Positions 1-5,925 of a stretch of 11,581 bases of DNA are shown here, piece by piece. The stretch comes from Ferruginibacter sp. Its GTDB lineage: Bacteria > Bacteroidota > Bacteroidia > Chitinophagales > Chitinophagaceae. The notes beneath the pieces were generated by a model. The model worked only from the letters and a program-made list of their open reading frames with translations, was not told the origin of the DNA and did not search any database. How positions within the stretch are numbered: position 1 is the stretch's first letter; each line of letters opens with the position of its first letter. Position numbers and translations under genes: made by a program. The stretch lies in NCBI GenBank assembly GCA_025352435.1, contig JANXTN010000061.1, positions 1-11,581 of the forward strand, written 5' to 3'.

Positions 1-357
1 TTTTCCTTCTTCTACATTTCTTATAAACTTTATAGGCGACATGTTTGCCGTATCAATATAACTTTCGTAACGATCACGTACTTTAAAAAAATTATCGAAG
101 AAAGAGTAGGTTTTGCCTTCACCTACGCAATGATAAACCGGCTTACCGTTAAAGCGCTCTAATGCTGTAGTAAAGCTTGCCTCACCTGCTCCAATGTATG
201 CGCCCATAGCGTTGTAATACACCTTCATGATAATTTTTTCGCCGGGCAAAAATGCGGAGTTGCGTACGCCACAAAAATCTCCTTTTTGTGCAAATGAAAA
301 TGCTGTAATAAGAGAAAATGCTAGTGAGCAAGAAAGCAATCTGGTAAAATTTTTCAT
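1..357 (-). CDS. DUF3108-type secreted protein, N-terminal part (cut by window edge)
   Basis: Reading the minus strand from an ATG at 357 gives 119 codons with no stop before the left edge, so only the N-terminal part is present. Residues 1-23 form a signal peptide (basic MKNFTR start, hydrophobic core, cleavage likely after SFA before QKGDF), so the protein should enter the periplasm. The segment that follows (LPGEKIIMKVYYNAMGAYIG, then GEASF) matches my memory of DUF3108 proteins, which carry a 'GE-x-hydrophobic-VYYN-x-G-x-x-x-GxA' stretch near the start. No biochemical function is established for the family. The start codon overlaps the stop of the upstream flippase-like gene in an ATGA (354-357), so the two are almost certainly co-transcribed and translationally coupled. 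Family assignment is from memory of the motif and is moderately sure; the reading frame is very sure. Confidence 0.75.
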   Translation of the reverse strand, partial: MKNFTRLLSCSLAFSLITAFSFAQKGDFCGVRNSAFLPGEKIIMKVYYNAMGAYIGAGEASFTTALERFNGKPVYHCVGEGKTYSFFDNFFKVRDRYESYIDTANMSPIKFIRNVEEGK

Positions 358-1367
358 TTGTCTTTTAATATTTTTATTCCAAAAATGAGCAAGCTTCCTA
401 TAATAGCCGGAACTACTAAGTTTATGATCCAGATGCCTAAAGATGCAGCCTGTATACCTAGGATGTTATTGCTGTACAGTTGCAATATTTCCAGACTGGC
501 AGCGGCTCTTATGGGCAACTCTGTAAAGCCGATGGTGGGTGCTAATGCCATCACCAGATAAAAAACCGTTAGTAACCTAAAGCATGTAAAAAAGCTTACG
601 TCAACCTGCATTATTTGCAGGAGCAGTACAAATTGCAAAATAAATACCATGTACCGCAAAAAAGACAAAGACAGAATTCTTAACAATTGTTTACGTGAAA
701 ACGTGTTTAACAATACAATATGTGCAGCTATCTTCTGAAGCCATTTTATTTTATTTAAAAACTTTACAAGGATCCCTACTCTTAAATAGACCAATATTAA
801 AAAAGCGGCGGCAGATGCGCTGATGTACAATAAAATATCTTCTGTGTAAGCCGGTAAAGAATTGAACAATTGCTTGTCATGGCTTACATATTTTAAATAA
901 ATAAGTCCGAGTGTTCCCATCAACACTGTTATAAAAAGCTGGCTCACACTTCCGAGAATGGTTAGTGGGATTGCATCTAAACGATGCTCCTCTCTTACAT
1001 ACAAAATACGACCCCCATATTCGCCAACACGGTTTGGCGTAAGCATGGTGATGCTGCAACCTGCAAGCACACTTCTATATGCATTTGTGTAAGATATTTT
1101 TTCCAGCGGGCGAAGGAGCAGTTGCCATTTAAAAGCTTCTAACCCCCAATTTAAAAACATCATTAAAACGGCGAGCCACAAAGCAGGATTTGCAAAACTA
1201 CTTTTTATCTGCAACCATCTGTTGGCAAGGTCAGGTTGATGAGCAACCTGTTTGTATAAACTCCAGCTAAGAAATAAAAAGATTAATGGACCTAAAAACC
1301 AGTTGAATAATATTTTGATACTTTTGCGCAGATATAAGTTTTGGTAAAAATAGCCTCCGTATTGCAA
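354..1367 (-). CDS. flippase-like integral membrane protein (LPG synthase TM / UPF0104 family)
   Basis: The 337-residue protein is almost entirely hydrophobic, with about seven to eight membrane segments. It carries the family hallmark LTPNRVGEYGGR (about residues 109-120), typical of the lysylphosphatidylglycerol-synthase transmembrane region family (COG0392). Members move or modify lipids in the inner membrane; this one lacks the soluble aminoacyl-transferase domain of MprF, so lipid aminoacylation is not predicted and its substrate is unknown. Its stop overlaps the next gene's ATG (ATGA). The start is uncertain: no ATG lies near the expected N-terminus. The only standard start is TTG at 1367. 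By likeness to relatives, which as I recall begin like M-K-K-x-I-K-I-L-F-N, the protein could begin at residue 13, where the codon is CTG (1331-1329). The gene diverges from ruvC and their 5' ends overlap. Confidence 0.85.
   Translation of the reverse strand: MQYGGYFYQNLYLRKSIKILFNWFLGPLIFLFLSWSLYKQVAHQPDLANRWLQIKSSFANPALWLAVLMMFLNWGLEAFKWQLLLRPLEKISYTNAYRSVLAGCSITMLTPNRVGEYGGRILYVREEHRLDAIPLTILGSVSQLFITVLMGTLGLIYLKYVSHDKQLFNSLPAYTEDILLYISASAAAFLILVYLRVGILVKFLNKIKWLQKIAAHIVLLNTFSRKQLLRILSLSFLRYMVFILQFVLLLQIMQVDVSFFTCFRLLTVFYLVMALAPTIGFTELPIRAAASLEILQLYSNNILGIQAASLGIWIINLVVPAIIGSLLIFGIKILKDK
1319..1326 (+). promoter_or_regulatory. candidate -7 promoter element for ruvC
   Basis: TACTTTTG is an exact match to the Bacteroidota -7 consensus TAnnTTTG. 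It predicts a transcript start near 1333 and a leader of about 29 nt to the TTG at 1362. No TTG box is found 17-23 nt upstream, so support rests on the -7 element and its position alone. It lies inside the divergent flippase gene. Confidence 0.35.
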
Positions 1368-1928
1368 AAGACAACAAAAATAATTTTAGGTATAGATCCT
1401 GGTACAATAGTGATGGGATACGGCATTATAAAAGTGAAAGACAAAACCGCAACCTTGCTGGATATGGGTGTTTTAAAACTAAATGCCAAACAAGATGCAT
1501 ACGAACGGCTCGAAAAAATACACAGCAAAGTAACCTCCATTATACAGGAGTATAAACCTACATGCTTCGCCATTGAAGCACCCTTCTTTGGTAAGAACGT
1601 ACAGAGTATGCTTAAGCTTGGGCGTGCACAGGGTGTGGCTATTGCAGCGGCCATGCAAGCGGGTTTATCAGTTACTGAATACTCTCCTAAAAAAGTAAAA
1701 CAATCTATAACGGGGAATGGTAATGCGGATAAACTACAGGTATCGAAAATGCTGCAATCTATTTTACAATTTGAAGGTGAACATACCTGGTTAGATGCTA
1801 CGGATGCACTGGCGGTGGCGCTTTGCCATCATTTCCAGGAAAGTAATTTACTGGCAGCTGCGGGGGGAGGTAAAAATGACTGGAAAAGTTTTATTGCTAA
1901 TAATCCGAAGAGGGTGAAAATAAGTTGA
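1362..1928 (+). CDS. ruvC: crossover junction endodeoxyribonuclease RuvC
   Basis: RuvC resolves Holliday junctions in recombination and repair, acting as a dimer with RuvAB. All four acidic residues of the active site are visible, numbered from the TTG at 1362: D12 in ILGIDPGT, E72 in FAIEAPFF, and D145 and D148 in WLDATDALAVALCH. The typical YSPKKVKQSITGNGNADK segment is also present. At 188 residues the length is normal. No ATG precedes the catalytic IDPGT. The in-frame choices are TTG at 1341 (195 residues) and TTG at 1362; I prefer 1362 because it puts the usual short basic stretch before IILGIDPGT and leaves a leader after the candidate promoter. The TTG lies in TTGCAA, a palindrome that also supplies the TTG start on the opposite strand. 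The gene ends in a short Lys/Arg-rich tail. Confidence 0.95.
   Translation: MQKTTKIILGIDPGTIVMGYGIIKVKDKTATLLDMGVLKLNAKQDAYERLEKIHSKVTSIIQEYKPTCFAIEAPFFGKNVQSMLKLGRAQGVAIAAAMQAGLSVTEYSPKKVKQSITGNGNADKLQVSKMLQSILQFEGEHTWLDATDALAVALCHHFQESNLLAAAGGGKNDWKSFIANNPKRVKIS
1375..1407 (-). promoter_or_regulatory. candidate promoter for the flippase-DUF3108 pair
   Basis: On the minus strand TATTTTTG (1382-1375) matches TAnnTTTG, and a TTG (1407-1405) sits 22 nt upstream, within the 17-23 nt spacing described for Flavobacterium-type promoters. It lies inside the 5' part of ruvC and predicts a start near 1368. That leaves about a 37-nt leader if translation begins at the CTG at 1331, or a leaderless message if it begins at the TTG at 1367. 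Confidence 0.35.
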
Positions 1929-1960
1929 GTGGACGGCTCGCAGAATTATGTGAGATTTGG

Positions 1961-2112
1961 CACACGGATTTTTACGGATTGAAAAAGATTAAAAGGGATT
2001 TTTTCAGCTCAAAAATTTTCGACATTTTCACTGATTTTTTCTTTGTGCACCTTGTGCTTTCCTTTGTGGTTCTATGAATTTTAGCCACAGATTTGGAGGA
2101 TTTGCACAGATT
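1961..2112. repeat. decayed intergenic short repeats between converging genes
   Basis: The 185-bp space between ruvC and the HIT gene holds three repeat-like blocks. Block one (about 1963-2002) has four spaced copies of GGATT/GATT. Block two (about 2041-2072) has three copies of a (C)TTTGTG / CTTGTGC motif. Block three (about 2084-2112) has CCACAGATTT, GGATTTG and CACAGATT. I recall similar CACAGATT- and CTTTGTG-type blocks scattered between genes in many Bacteroidota genomes, but cannot verify copies here. No coding potential is seen. Confidence 0.4.
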
Positions 2113-2113
2113 A

Positions 2114-2509
2114 TTATTTGTTTAAATTATTAAGAAGTTGCTGCTGAATATCCATCATCTCTTCTTTTGTAAATGATACTTTTGGTCTTGTAAAATTTAA
2201 ATCATCTGCGGAATTGATGGGTACAAGATGAAGATGCGCATGAGGCACTTCCAAACCAATAGCACTGATACCGCAGCGATTGCAATCAAACGTTTTTTCG
2301 ATTGCTTTTGCAATAGGCTTTGCAAATACGAGCATTGCTGAAAGCAACTCATCATCCAGATCAAATAGTTTATCTACTTCCTTTTTTGGCACTACCAATA
2401 CATGCCCTTTCACCAAAGGAAACACATCTAAAAAAGCAAGGAAGTTTTCATCTTCTTTAATTTTATAAGAAGGTATTTCGCCGGAAATGATTTTAGAAAA
2501 GATGGACAT
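2114..2509 (-). CDS. HIT family nucleotide hydrolase/transferase
   Basis: The 131-residue protein is a full-length histidine-triad member. The signature His90-Ala-His92-Leu-His94-Leu-Val-Pro holds the catalytic triad, and the N-terminus FSKIISGEIP is typical of the HINT/HIT branch. GHVLVVPKKEVDKLFDL (35-51) is the usual second conserved stretch. HIT proteins hydrolyse nucleoside phosphoramidates or dinucleotides in the cytoplasm; the true substrate here is unknown. Two cysteines (C76, C79, as CNRC) are spaced like a metal or redox pair, but no partner pair is visible. The gene lies 70 bp downstream of greA with a terminator hairpin between, and I see no promoter box of its own, so it probably depends on read-through from greA. 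Confidence 0.93.
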   Translation of the reverse strand: MSIFSKIISGEIPSYKIKEDENFLAFLDVFPLVKGHVLVVPKKEVDKLFDLDDELLSAMLVFAKPIAKAIEKTFDCNRCGISAIGLEVPHAHLHLVPINSADDLNFTRPKVSFTKEEMMDIQQQLLNNLNK

Positions 2510-2529
2510 GATGAAGATATTTAAACAAT

Positions 2530-2560
2530 AAAAAACTCGCTCCTGTAATGGGAACGGGTT
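2530..2560 (-). terminator. intrinsic terminator between greA and the HIT gene
   Basis: On the minus strand AACCCGTTCC, a 7-nt loop and GGAGCGAGTT form a 10-position stem with one A-C mismatch and one G-U pair, followed by six Ts. It begins 20 nt after the greA stop and ends 21 nt before the HIT ATG. It should end most greA transcripts and let a fraction through to the HIT gene. Confidence 0.65.
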
Positions 2561-2579
2561 GTAAATTAAATAAATGTTA

Positions 2580-3053
2580 TTAGATTGAAATGCCTTTTAC
2601 TTCAAATTTTAAAATACCAGCGGGTACACTCACTTCTGCAATATCTCCTTTTACCTTACCCAACAAGCCCTTGCCAATGGGTGATGTAACGGATATTTTT
2701 CCTTGCTTTAGATCAGCCTCATTTTCAGATACGATCTGGTAGGTCACCGTTTTTTTAGTGCTTAAGTTCAATAAAGTTACTTTCGTTAAAATGCTCACCC
2801 TGCTTGTATCAATAGTCGTTTCATCTAAGATTCGTGCGGTGGAAACTACGCCTTCCAGATAATTAATTCTAGCTTCAAGCAAACCCTGCGCTTCTTTTGC
2901 CGCATCATATTCTGCATTCTCTTTCAAATCTCCTTTTTCTCTTGCTTCTGCAATGGCAGCACTTGCCGCAGGTCTATCCACGCTTTTTAATCTGTGAAGA
3001 TCTACTTGAAGTTTATCAAAATTTTCCTGTGTTACGTAATTAGTATCTGACAT
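2580..3053 (-). CDS. greA: transcription elongation factor GreA
   Basis: GreA binds the secondary channel of RNA polymerase and triggers cleavage of backtracked transcripts. The N-terminal coiled-coil hairpin (about residues 8-75) carries the acidic tip GDLKENAEYDAAKE, with D42 and E45 at the places of the catalytic pair (D41/E44 in E. coli). The C-terminal FKBP-like domain contains the typical SPIGKGLLGK segment and ends VPAGILKFEVKGISI. From the ATG at 3053 the protein is 157 residues, the usual length. An in-frame upstream start would add 23 residues that do not look like GreA and would be encoded by the hairpin region, so it is rejected. A strong terminator-like hairpin ends 22 nt before this ATG, with a promoter box just upstream of it, so the hairpin is probably part of the greA leader. 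Confidence 0.96.
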   Translation of the reverse strand: MSDTNYVTQENFDKLQVDLHRLKSVDRPAASAAIAEAREKGDLKENAEYDAAKEAQGLLEARINYLEGVVSTARILDETTIDTSRVSILTKVTLLNLSTKKTVTYQIVSENEADLKQGKISVTSPIGKGLLGKVKGDIAEVSVPAGILKFEVKGISI

Positions 3054-3075
3054 ACAATTCTTTTTGAGTTTTACT

Positions 3076-3113
3076 AAAAAAAATACAACGCTCCGATTTC
3101 TTGGAGCGTTGTA
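3076..3113 (-). terminator. strong intrinsic terminator / probable greA leader attenuator
   Basis: On the minus strand a perfect 11-bp stem (TACAACGCTCC with GGAGCGTTGTA, 8-nt loop) is followed directly by eight Ts. It can end transcripts coming from ridA and the dehydrogenase. No room for a greA promoter remains between the T-run and the greA ATG, and the nearest box (3127-3120) lies upstream. The hairpin should therefore also sit at the extreme 5' end of the greA message. Confidence 0.8.
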
Positions 3114-3119
3114 GATATA

Positions 3120-3127
3120 CAAATATA
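3120..3127 (-). promoter_or_regulatory. candidate -7 promoter element for greA
   Basis: TATATTTG on the minus strand matches TAnnTTTG exactly and lies in the 43-bp gap between the dehydrogenase stop and the hairpin. The predicted start (about 3113) coincides with the first base of the hairpin. No clear TTG box at -33. Confidence 0.45.
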
Positions 3128-3156
3128 AGGAAAAGTCATTAAGTTAGCAGCGCCTG

Positions 3157-4086
3157 CTAATCTAATTTGAGCTTGGCTAGTTTCGCTAAAAGCACTTCGC
3201 TCATTTTTAAAAAAGCCTCGTGGCTATAACCTGCAATATGAGGCGTAATAAGCACATTCTTCTGCGCAAGCAAAAAATCGAGTTGCTCTCTTTCTATAGT
3301 TGCTAAGGTCTCAAGCTTTTCATTTTCAATTACATCTAATGCAGCACCTTTAATTTTTCCCTCTTGCAACGCCCTAATTAAAGCTGCAGTATTCACTACA
3401 TTTCCACGTGAAGTATTTAGGATAAAAGGTTTGCTTTTTAATCTGTCAAAAAAGGCATCATCGGCCATATGCCTTGTCTCGTCGCTCAGTGGCACATGAA
3501 AACTTATGACATCTGCATACCTACAAATCTGATCGAAGTCAGCCTCTCTAATAAACTGACCACCAAAGCCATTTTTATTTGTATCATATCCCAACATGGT
3601 AACATCAAACCCAGAGAGCACTTTTGCAAAAGCTTCGCCGGTATTTCCGTAGCCGATTATACCAATCGTTTTACCTGATATTTCTATTCCCCTGTTTTCA
3701 TCCCTTACCCATTTACCTTCCTTAATTTCGTTGCTGCTTTTTGCTATTTTGTTGGCGAGGTTCAATAGCATACCAAGCGCATGTTCACCTACAGCGTTTC
3801 TGTTGCCCTCAGGGCTGCTTATGCAAGCGATGTTTTTGGAGGCGGCGTATGCAGTATCTATTAATTCCATACCGCTACCCAATCGTCCGACCCACTGTAA
3901 AGCAGGCGCAGCATCAATTATTGCTTTATCAATCTTTAAACGAGTAGTCACTACCAAACCCGTTACCTCAAACATCACTGCCAACAATTCAGCATACGAA
4001 ATGTCTGGCTCATACATTACTTTACAACCTTTGCTTTGAAAGGTTTCTATTAAATAAGGATGAACTTTTGCAGTTATTAAAATCAT
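3157..4086 (-). CDS. D-isomer-specific 2-hydroxyacid dehydrogenase (phosphoglycerate dehydrogenase-like)
   Basis: The enzyme should reduce a 2-keto acid, or oxidise the D-2-hydroxy acid, with NAD(P)H in the cytoplasm. The Rossmann loop is IIGYGNTG (G145, G147, G150), and an acidic residue at the end of the next strand (D168 in LGYD) suggests NAD rather than NADP. The catalytic triad is visible as R227 (NTSRGNVV), E256 (DVIENE) and H283 (ITPHIAGYS). [11 protein letters not shown] (about 67-77) is the conserved N-terminal substrate segment. At 309 residues it lacks the C-terminal ACT domain of regulated SerA, so the exact substrate cannot be named; 3-phosphoglycerate, hydroxypyruvate/glyoxylate or another 2-keto acid are options. 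It starts one base after the ridA stop (TAA-A-ATG), which implies translational coupling. A terminator hairpin follows. Confidence 0.93.
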   Translation of the reverse strand: MILITAKVHPYLIETFQSKGCKVMYEPDISYAELLAVMFEVTGLVVTTRLKIDKAIIDAAPALQWVGRLGSGMELIDTAYAASKNIACISSPEGNRNAVGEHALGMLLNLANKIAKSSNEIKEGKWVRDENRGIEISGKTIGIIGYGNTGEAFAKVLSGFDVTMLGYDTNKNGFGGQFIREADFDQICRYADVISFHVPLSDETRHMADDAFFDRLKSKPFILNTSRGNVVNTAALIRALQEGKIKGAALDVIENEKLETLATIEREQLDFLLAQKNVLITPHIAGYSHEAFLKMSEVLLAKLAKLKLD

Positions 4087-4087
4087 T

Positions 4088-4468
4088 TTATAAAAACGCA
4101 GTTACGCTTATTTCTATGTTTACATTTTTAGGAAGTCCTTTTACGGCAACAGTTTCTCTTGCAGGATAATCACCCGAAAAGTAACTGCCGTATATTTCAT
4201 TAACCTCAGCAAATAAACTCATATCGCTCAGGAAAATTGTAGTCTTTACAATATTATTGAAGCCGGCCCCTGCTTCTTTTAAAATAGCTGTAATGTTTTT
4301 CATTACCTGATGCGCTTCTTCTGCTATAGTTGCATTTGTTAAGTTTCCTGTTGCAGGGTCAAGTGCTATTTGCCCTGATGCGAATAAGAAGTTACCAGCC
4401 TTTACAGCTTGATTGTAAGGCCCAATAGGTGCAGGGGCTAAATCTGTTTTGATAATAATTTTCTCCAT
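4088..4468 (-). CDS. ridA: RidA family reactive intermediate/imine deaminase
   Basis: RidA hydrolyses reactive enamine/imine intermediates, such as 2-aminoacrylate released by PLP enzymes, to 2-keto acids and ammonia. The 126-residue protein begins at the ATG at 4468. It shows PIGPYNQAV (14-22), SGQIALDP (31-38), R104 in YPARETVAV (equivalent of the carboxylate-binding Arg105) and E119 in [10 protein letters not shown] (equivalent of Glu120), all marks of the active RidA subfamily. A longer TTG start at 4489 would overlap the promoter box and is not needed. The next gene, a 2-hydroxyacid dehydrogenase, begins one base after the stop. Since RidA releases 2-keto acids and the partner handles 2-keto/2-hydroxy acids, a linked role in amino-acid-derived keto acid metabolism is a reasonable inference, not a proof. 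Confidence 0.95.
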   Translation of the reverse strand: MEKIIIKTDLAPAPIGPYNQAVKAGNFLFASGQIALDPATGNLTNATIAEEAHQVMKNITAILKEAGAGFNNIVKTTIFLSDMSLFAEVNEIYGSYFSGDYPARETVAVKGLPKNVNIEISVTAFL

Positions 4469-4486
4469 GTTTAAATTTTTTATAGG

Positions 4487-4494
4487 CAAATATA
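4487..4494 (-). promoter_or_regulatory. candidate -7 promoter element for ridA operon
   Basis: TATATTTG on the minus strand, an exact TAnnTTTG match, predicts a start near 4480 and a 12-nt leader to the ridA ATG. The nearest TTG upstream (4523-4521) is 26 nt away, longer than usual. It lies back to back with the box for the divergent operon. Confidence 0.45.
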
Positions 4495-4510
4495 TCCTCT
4501 TTATAGCACG

Positions 4511-4518
4511 TATTTTTG
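4511..4518 (+). promoter_or_regulatory. candidate -7 promoter element for the dehydrogenase-like/tsaB operon
   Basis: TATTTTTG, an exact TAnnTTTG match, predicts a start near 4525 and a leader of about 8 nt to the ATG at 4533. This supports that ATG over longer in-frame starts, which would begin upstream of the promoter box. No TTG box is seen at the expected spacing. Confidence 0.45.
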
Positions 4519-4532
4519 CTCAAAACATTATA

Positions 4533-5144
4533 ATGGAAATTGTTGTTCTAGGAGATGAAAAAGAATTTAATTTTTTAAAAAACATAGGAGATAGTATTAC
4601 ATGGATATGTACAAATACGGCTGAAAAGTTTTTTTCCAATAAACATGCAGCTGCATATTTTGATCTGCGGGCAAATGCCGCTGAGGATTACAGCAGCATT
4701 GCGAAGCCCGTTTTTACAAACAGCATGATAGCAACGCTTGCAGAGAATCATCACGGCAGTAACATCATCCGAATAAATGCATGGCCAGGCTTTGTAGAGA
4801 AAGATTTGTGGGAACTGGCAGGTGTAGTAAGCGCTGAGGCTATAGGAGTTTTAGAAAAACTACATAAGAAATATATTGTTGTTCCTGACGAACCTGGTTT
4901 TGTAAGTGCAAGAATTATTGCCATGATTATTAATGAAGCATTCTTTGCTTTGGATGAAAACGTCAGTTCCAAAAACGACATTGATATTGCAATGAAGCTT
5001 GGCACCAATTACCCGTACGGGCCTTTTGAATGGTGCGAAAAAATTGGTGTGCAGCAGGTTTATCAGTTACTTGCAAAACTTTCTTTAACCGATCGCAGAT
5101 TTTTACCCTCCGCAGGCATAGCAGCAGCAAATAAAAACAAATAA
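4533..5144 (+). CDS. degenerate 3-hydroxyacyl-CoA dehydrogenase-like protein
   Basis: From the ATG at 4533 the protein has 203 residues, against about 280-300 for a full 3-hydroxyacyl-CoA dehydrogenase. Its second half is a recognisable 3HCDH C-terminal domain: PDEPGFVSARII (118-129), INEAFFALDE (133-142), the NDIDIAMKLG helix (148-157) and YPYGPFEWCEKIG (160-172). The first half is a shrunken remnant of the NAD domain: MEIVVLGDEKEF has no GxGxxG loop. At the usual HFFNP segment it reads IRINAWPG, so the catalytic His is missing, and at PGF-x-x-NR the Asn is replaced (PGFVSAR). I therefore expect no dehydrogenase activity; a binding or structural role is possible. Its stop overlaps the tsaB start by one base (TAATG). 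Longer starts back to 4449 would overlap ridA and the promoter and are rejected. Confidence 0.85.
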   Translation: MEIVVLGDEKEFNFLKNIGDSITWICTNTAEKFFSNKHAAAYFDLRANAAEDYSSIAKPVFTNSMIATLAENHHGSNIIRINAWPGFVEKDLWELAGVVSAEAIGVLEKLHKKYIVVPDEPGFVSARIIAMIINEAFFALDENVSSKNDIDIAMKLGTNYPYGPFEWCEKIGVQQVYQLLAKLSLTDRRFLPSAGIAAANKNK

Positions 5145-5815
5145 TGGCGCTTATTTTAAACATAGACAGCTCTCTGGAAACAGCCACTGTAAGCATCGCA
5201 CAGGAGGGAATAATATTACAGCACGAAGTAAATAACGTACAAAAACAACATGCATCTTTTTTACACAGCGCCGTACAAAAACTTACGAATGATTTAAAAA
5301 TATCATTACAAGAAGTAGATGCAGTTGCATGCACAATAGGCCCTGGTTCTTATACAGGCTTGCGTGTTGCACTTGCAGCGGCAAAAGGATTTTGCTATGC
5401 ACTAAATGTACCCCTAATCACTATTGGCACTTTAGAAGCCATGGCATTCAGTATTCAAATTCTCCACCCTGAAAAAGATGTATACTATTGCCCAATGATA
5501 GATGCCCGTAGAATGGAAGTATATACTGCTTTGTACAATCAAGATTTAGTCGAACTACATCCAGCGCATGCAATAATTATAGATGAGCAATTTTATGCAG
5601 AGGAATTAAGAAACAATAAAAAAATTCTTTTTTTCGGAAATGGCATGGAGAAGTATAAAAATATGGCTAAGCCTACAAATGCAATGTTTGTTCAGTTAGA
5701 AGACATATGCAATTCAATCAATATGTTATCTCATAAAAAATTTGTAGAGAATATTTTTGCCACTCTTTCCCGAGCTGTACCACTATATGCAAAAGAGTTT
5801 TATAATGGGGTATAA
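5144..5815 (+). CDS. tsaB: tRNA threonylcarbamoyladenosine biosynthesis protein TsaB
   Basis: TsaB is the inactive ASKHA-fold partner of TsaD in the complex that installs t6A at position 37 of ANN-decoding tRNAs. The 223-residue protein begins ILNIDSSLETATVSI, the family's first phosphate-loop-like strand. It carries the diagnostic GPGSYTGLRVALAAAKGFC (66-84) and GTLEAMA (95-101) segments. The long C-terminal part is typical of TsaB, and the metal-binding HxxxH motif of TsaD is absent: QKQHASFLHSAV (33-44) has His36 and His41, spaced HxxxxH. It is translationally coupled to the preceding dehydrogenase-like gene through a one-base stop/start overlap and shares its promoter. No clear terminator follows; the next 110 bp hold the promoter region of the arsR-type gene. 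Confidence 0.94.
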   Translation: MALILNIDSSLETATVSIAQEGIILQHEVNNVQKQHASFLHSAVQKLTNDLKISLQEVDAVACTIGPGSYTGLRVALAAAKGFCYALNVPLITIGTLEAMAFSIQILHPEKDVYYCPMIDARRMEVYTALYNQDLVELHPAHAIIIDEQFYAEELRNNKKILFFGNGMEKYKNMAKPTNAMFVQLEDICNSINMLSHKKFVENIFATLSRAVPLYAKEFYNGV

Positions 5816-5838
5816 CTTTTTTTCATAGGAGATTTAAC

Positions 5839-5894
5839 ATATTTGAACTAAAACAGATGCAGGACGAAGCATATATTTGCAAAGTTCAAAATAT
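5839..5894. promoter_or_regulatory. candidate operator half-sites around the arsR promoter
   Basis: ATATTTGAAC (5839-5848) and GTTCAAAATAT (5884-5894) are inverted copies of each other except for one extra A. They flank the -7 element, a layout that would suit autoregulation by the ArsR-family protein encoded just downstream. The sequence is AT-rich, so chance is a real alternative. Confidence 0.3.
5872..5879 (+). promoter_or_regulatory. candidate -7 promoter element for the arsR-type gene
   Basis: TATATTTG matches TAnnTTTG exactly. It predicts a start near 5886 and a 40-nt leader to the ATG at 5926. The nearest TTG (5843-5845) is 26 nt upstream, longer than the usual 17-23. Confidence 0.45.
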
Positions 5895-5925
5895 GATTTA
5901 TATACTTTAAAATCCCCACAAAGTT

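Noticed and set aside
1292..1654. 120-codon open frame on the minus strand opposite ruvC
   Set aside because: It lies antisense to the catalytic core of a clear ruvC, resembles no protein I know and is Ser/Cys/Ile-rich as shadow frames are.
3054..3122. 23-residue N-terminal extension of GreA
   Set aside because: It would be read from the terminator hairpin and T-run, does not resemble GreA, and would make the protein longer than the family norm. The ATG at 3053 gives the usual 157 residues.
4449..4532. 28-residue extension of the dehydrogenase-like protein with a hydrophobic stretch that mimics a signal peptide
   Set aside because: It overlaps the ridA coding start and lies upstream of the TATTTTTG box. 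The family-like MEIVVLG start at 4533 fits better.
4963..5334. 123-codon and nearby 85-codon minus-strand frames opposite the dehydrogenase-like gene and tsaB
   Set aside because: They are Cys/Ser-rich shadow frames across the coupled stop/start of two well-supported plus-strand genes.
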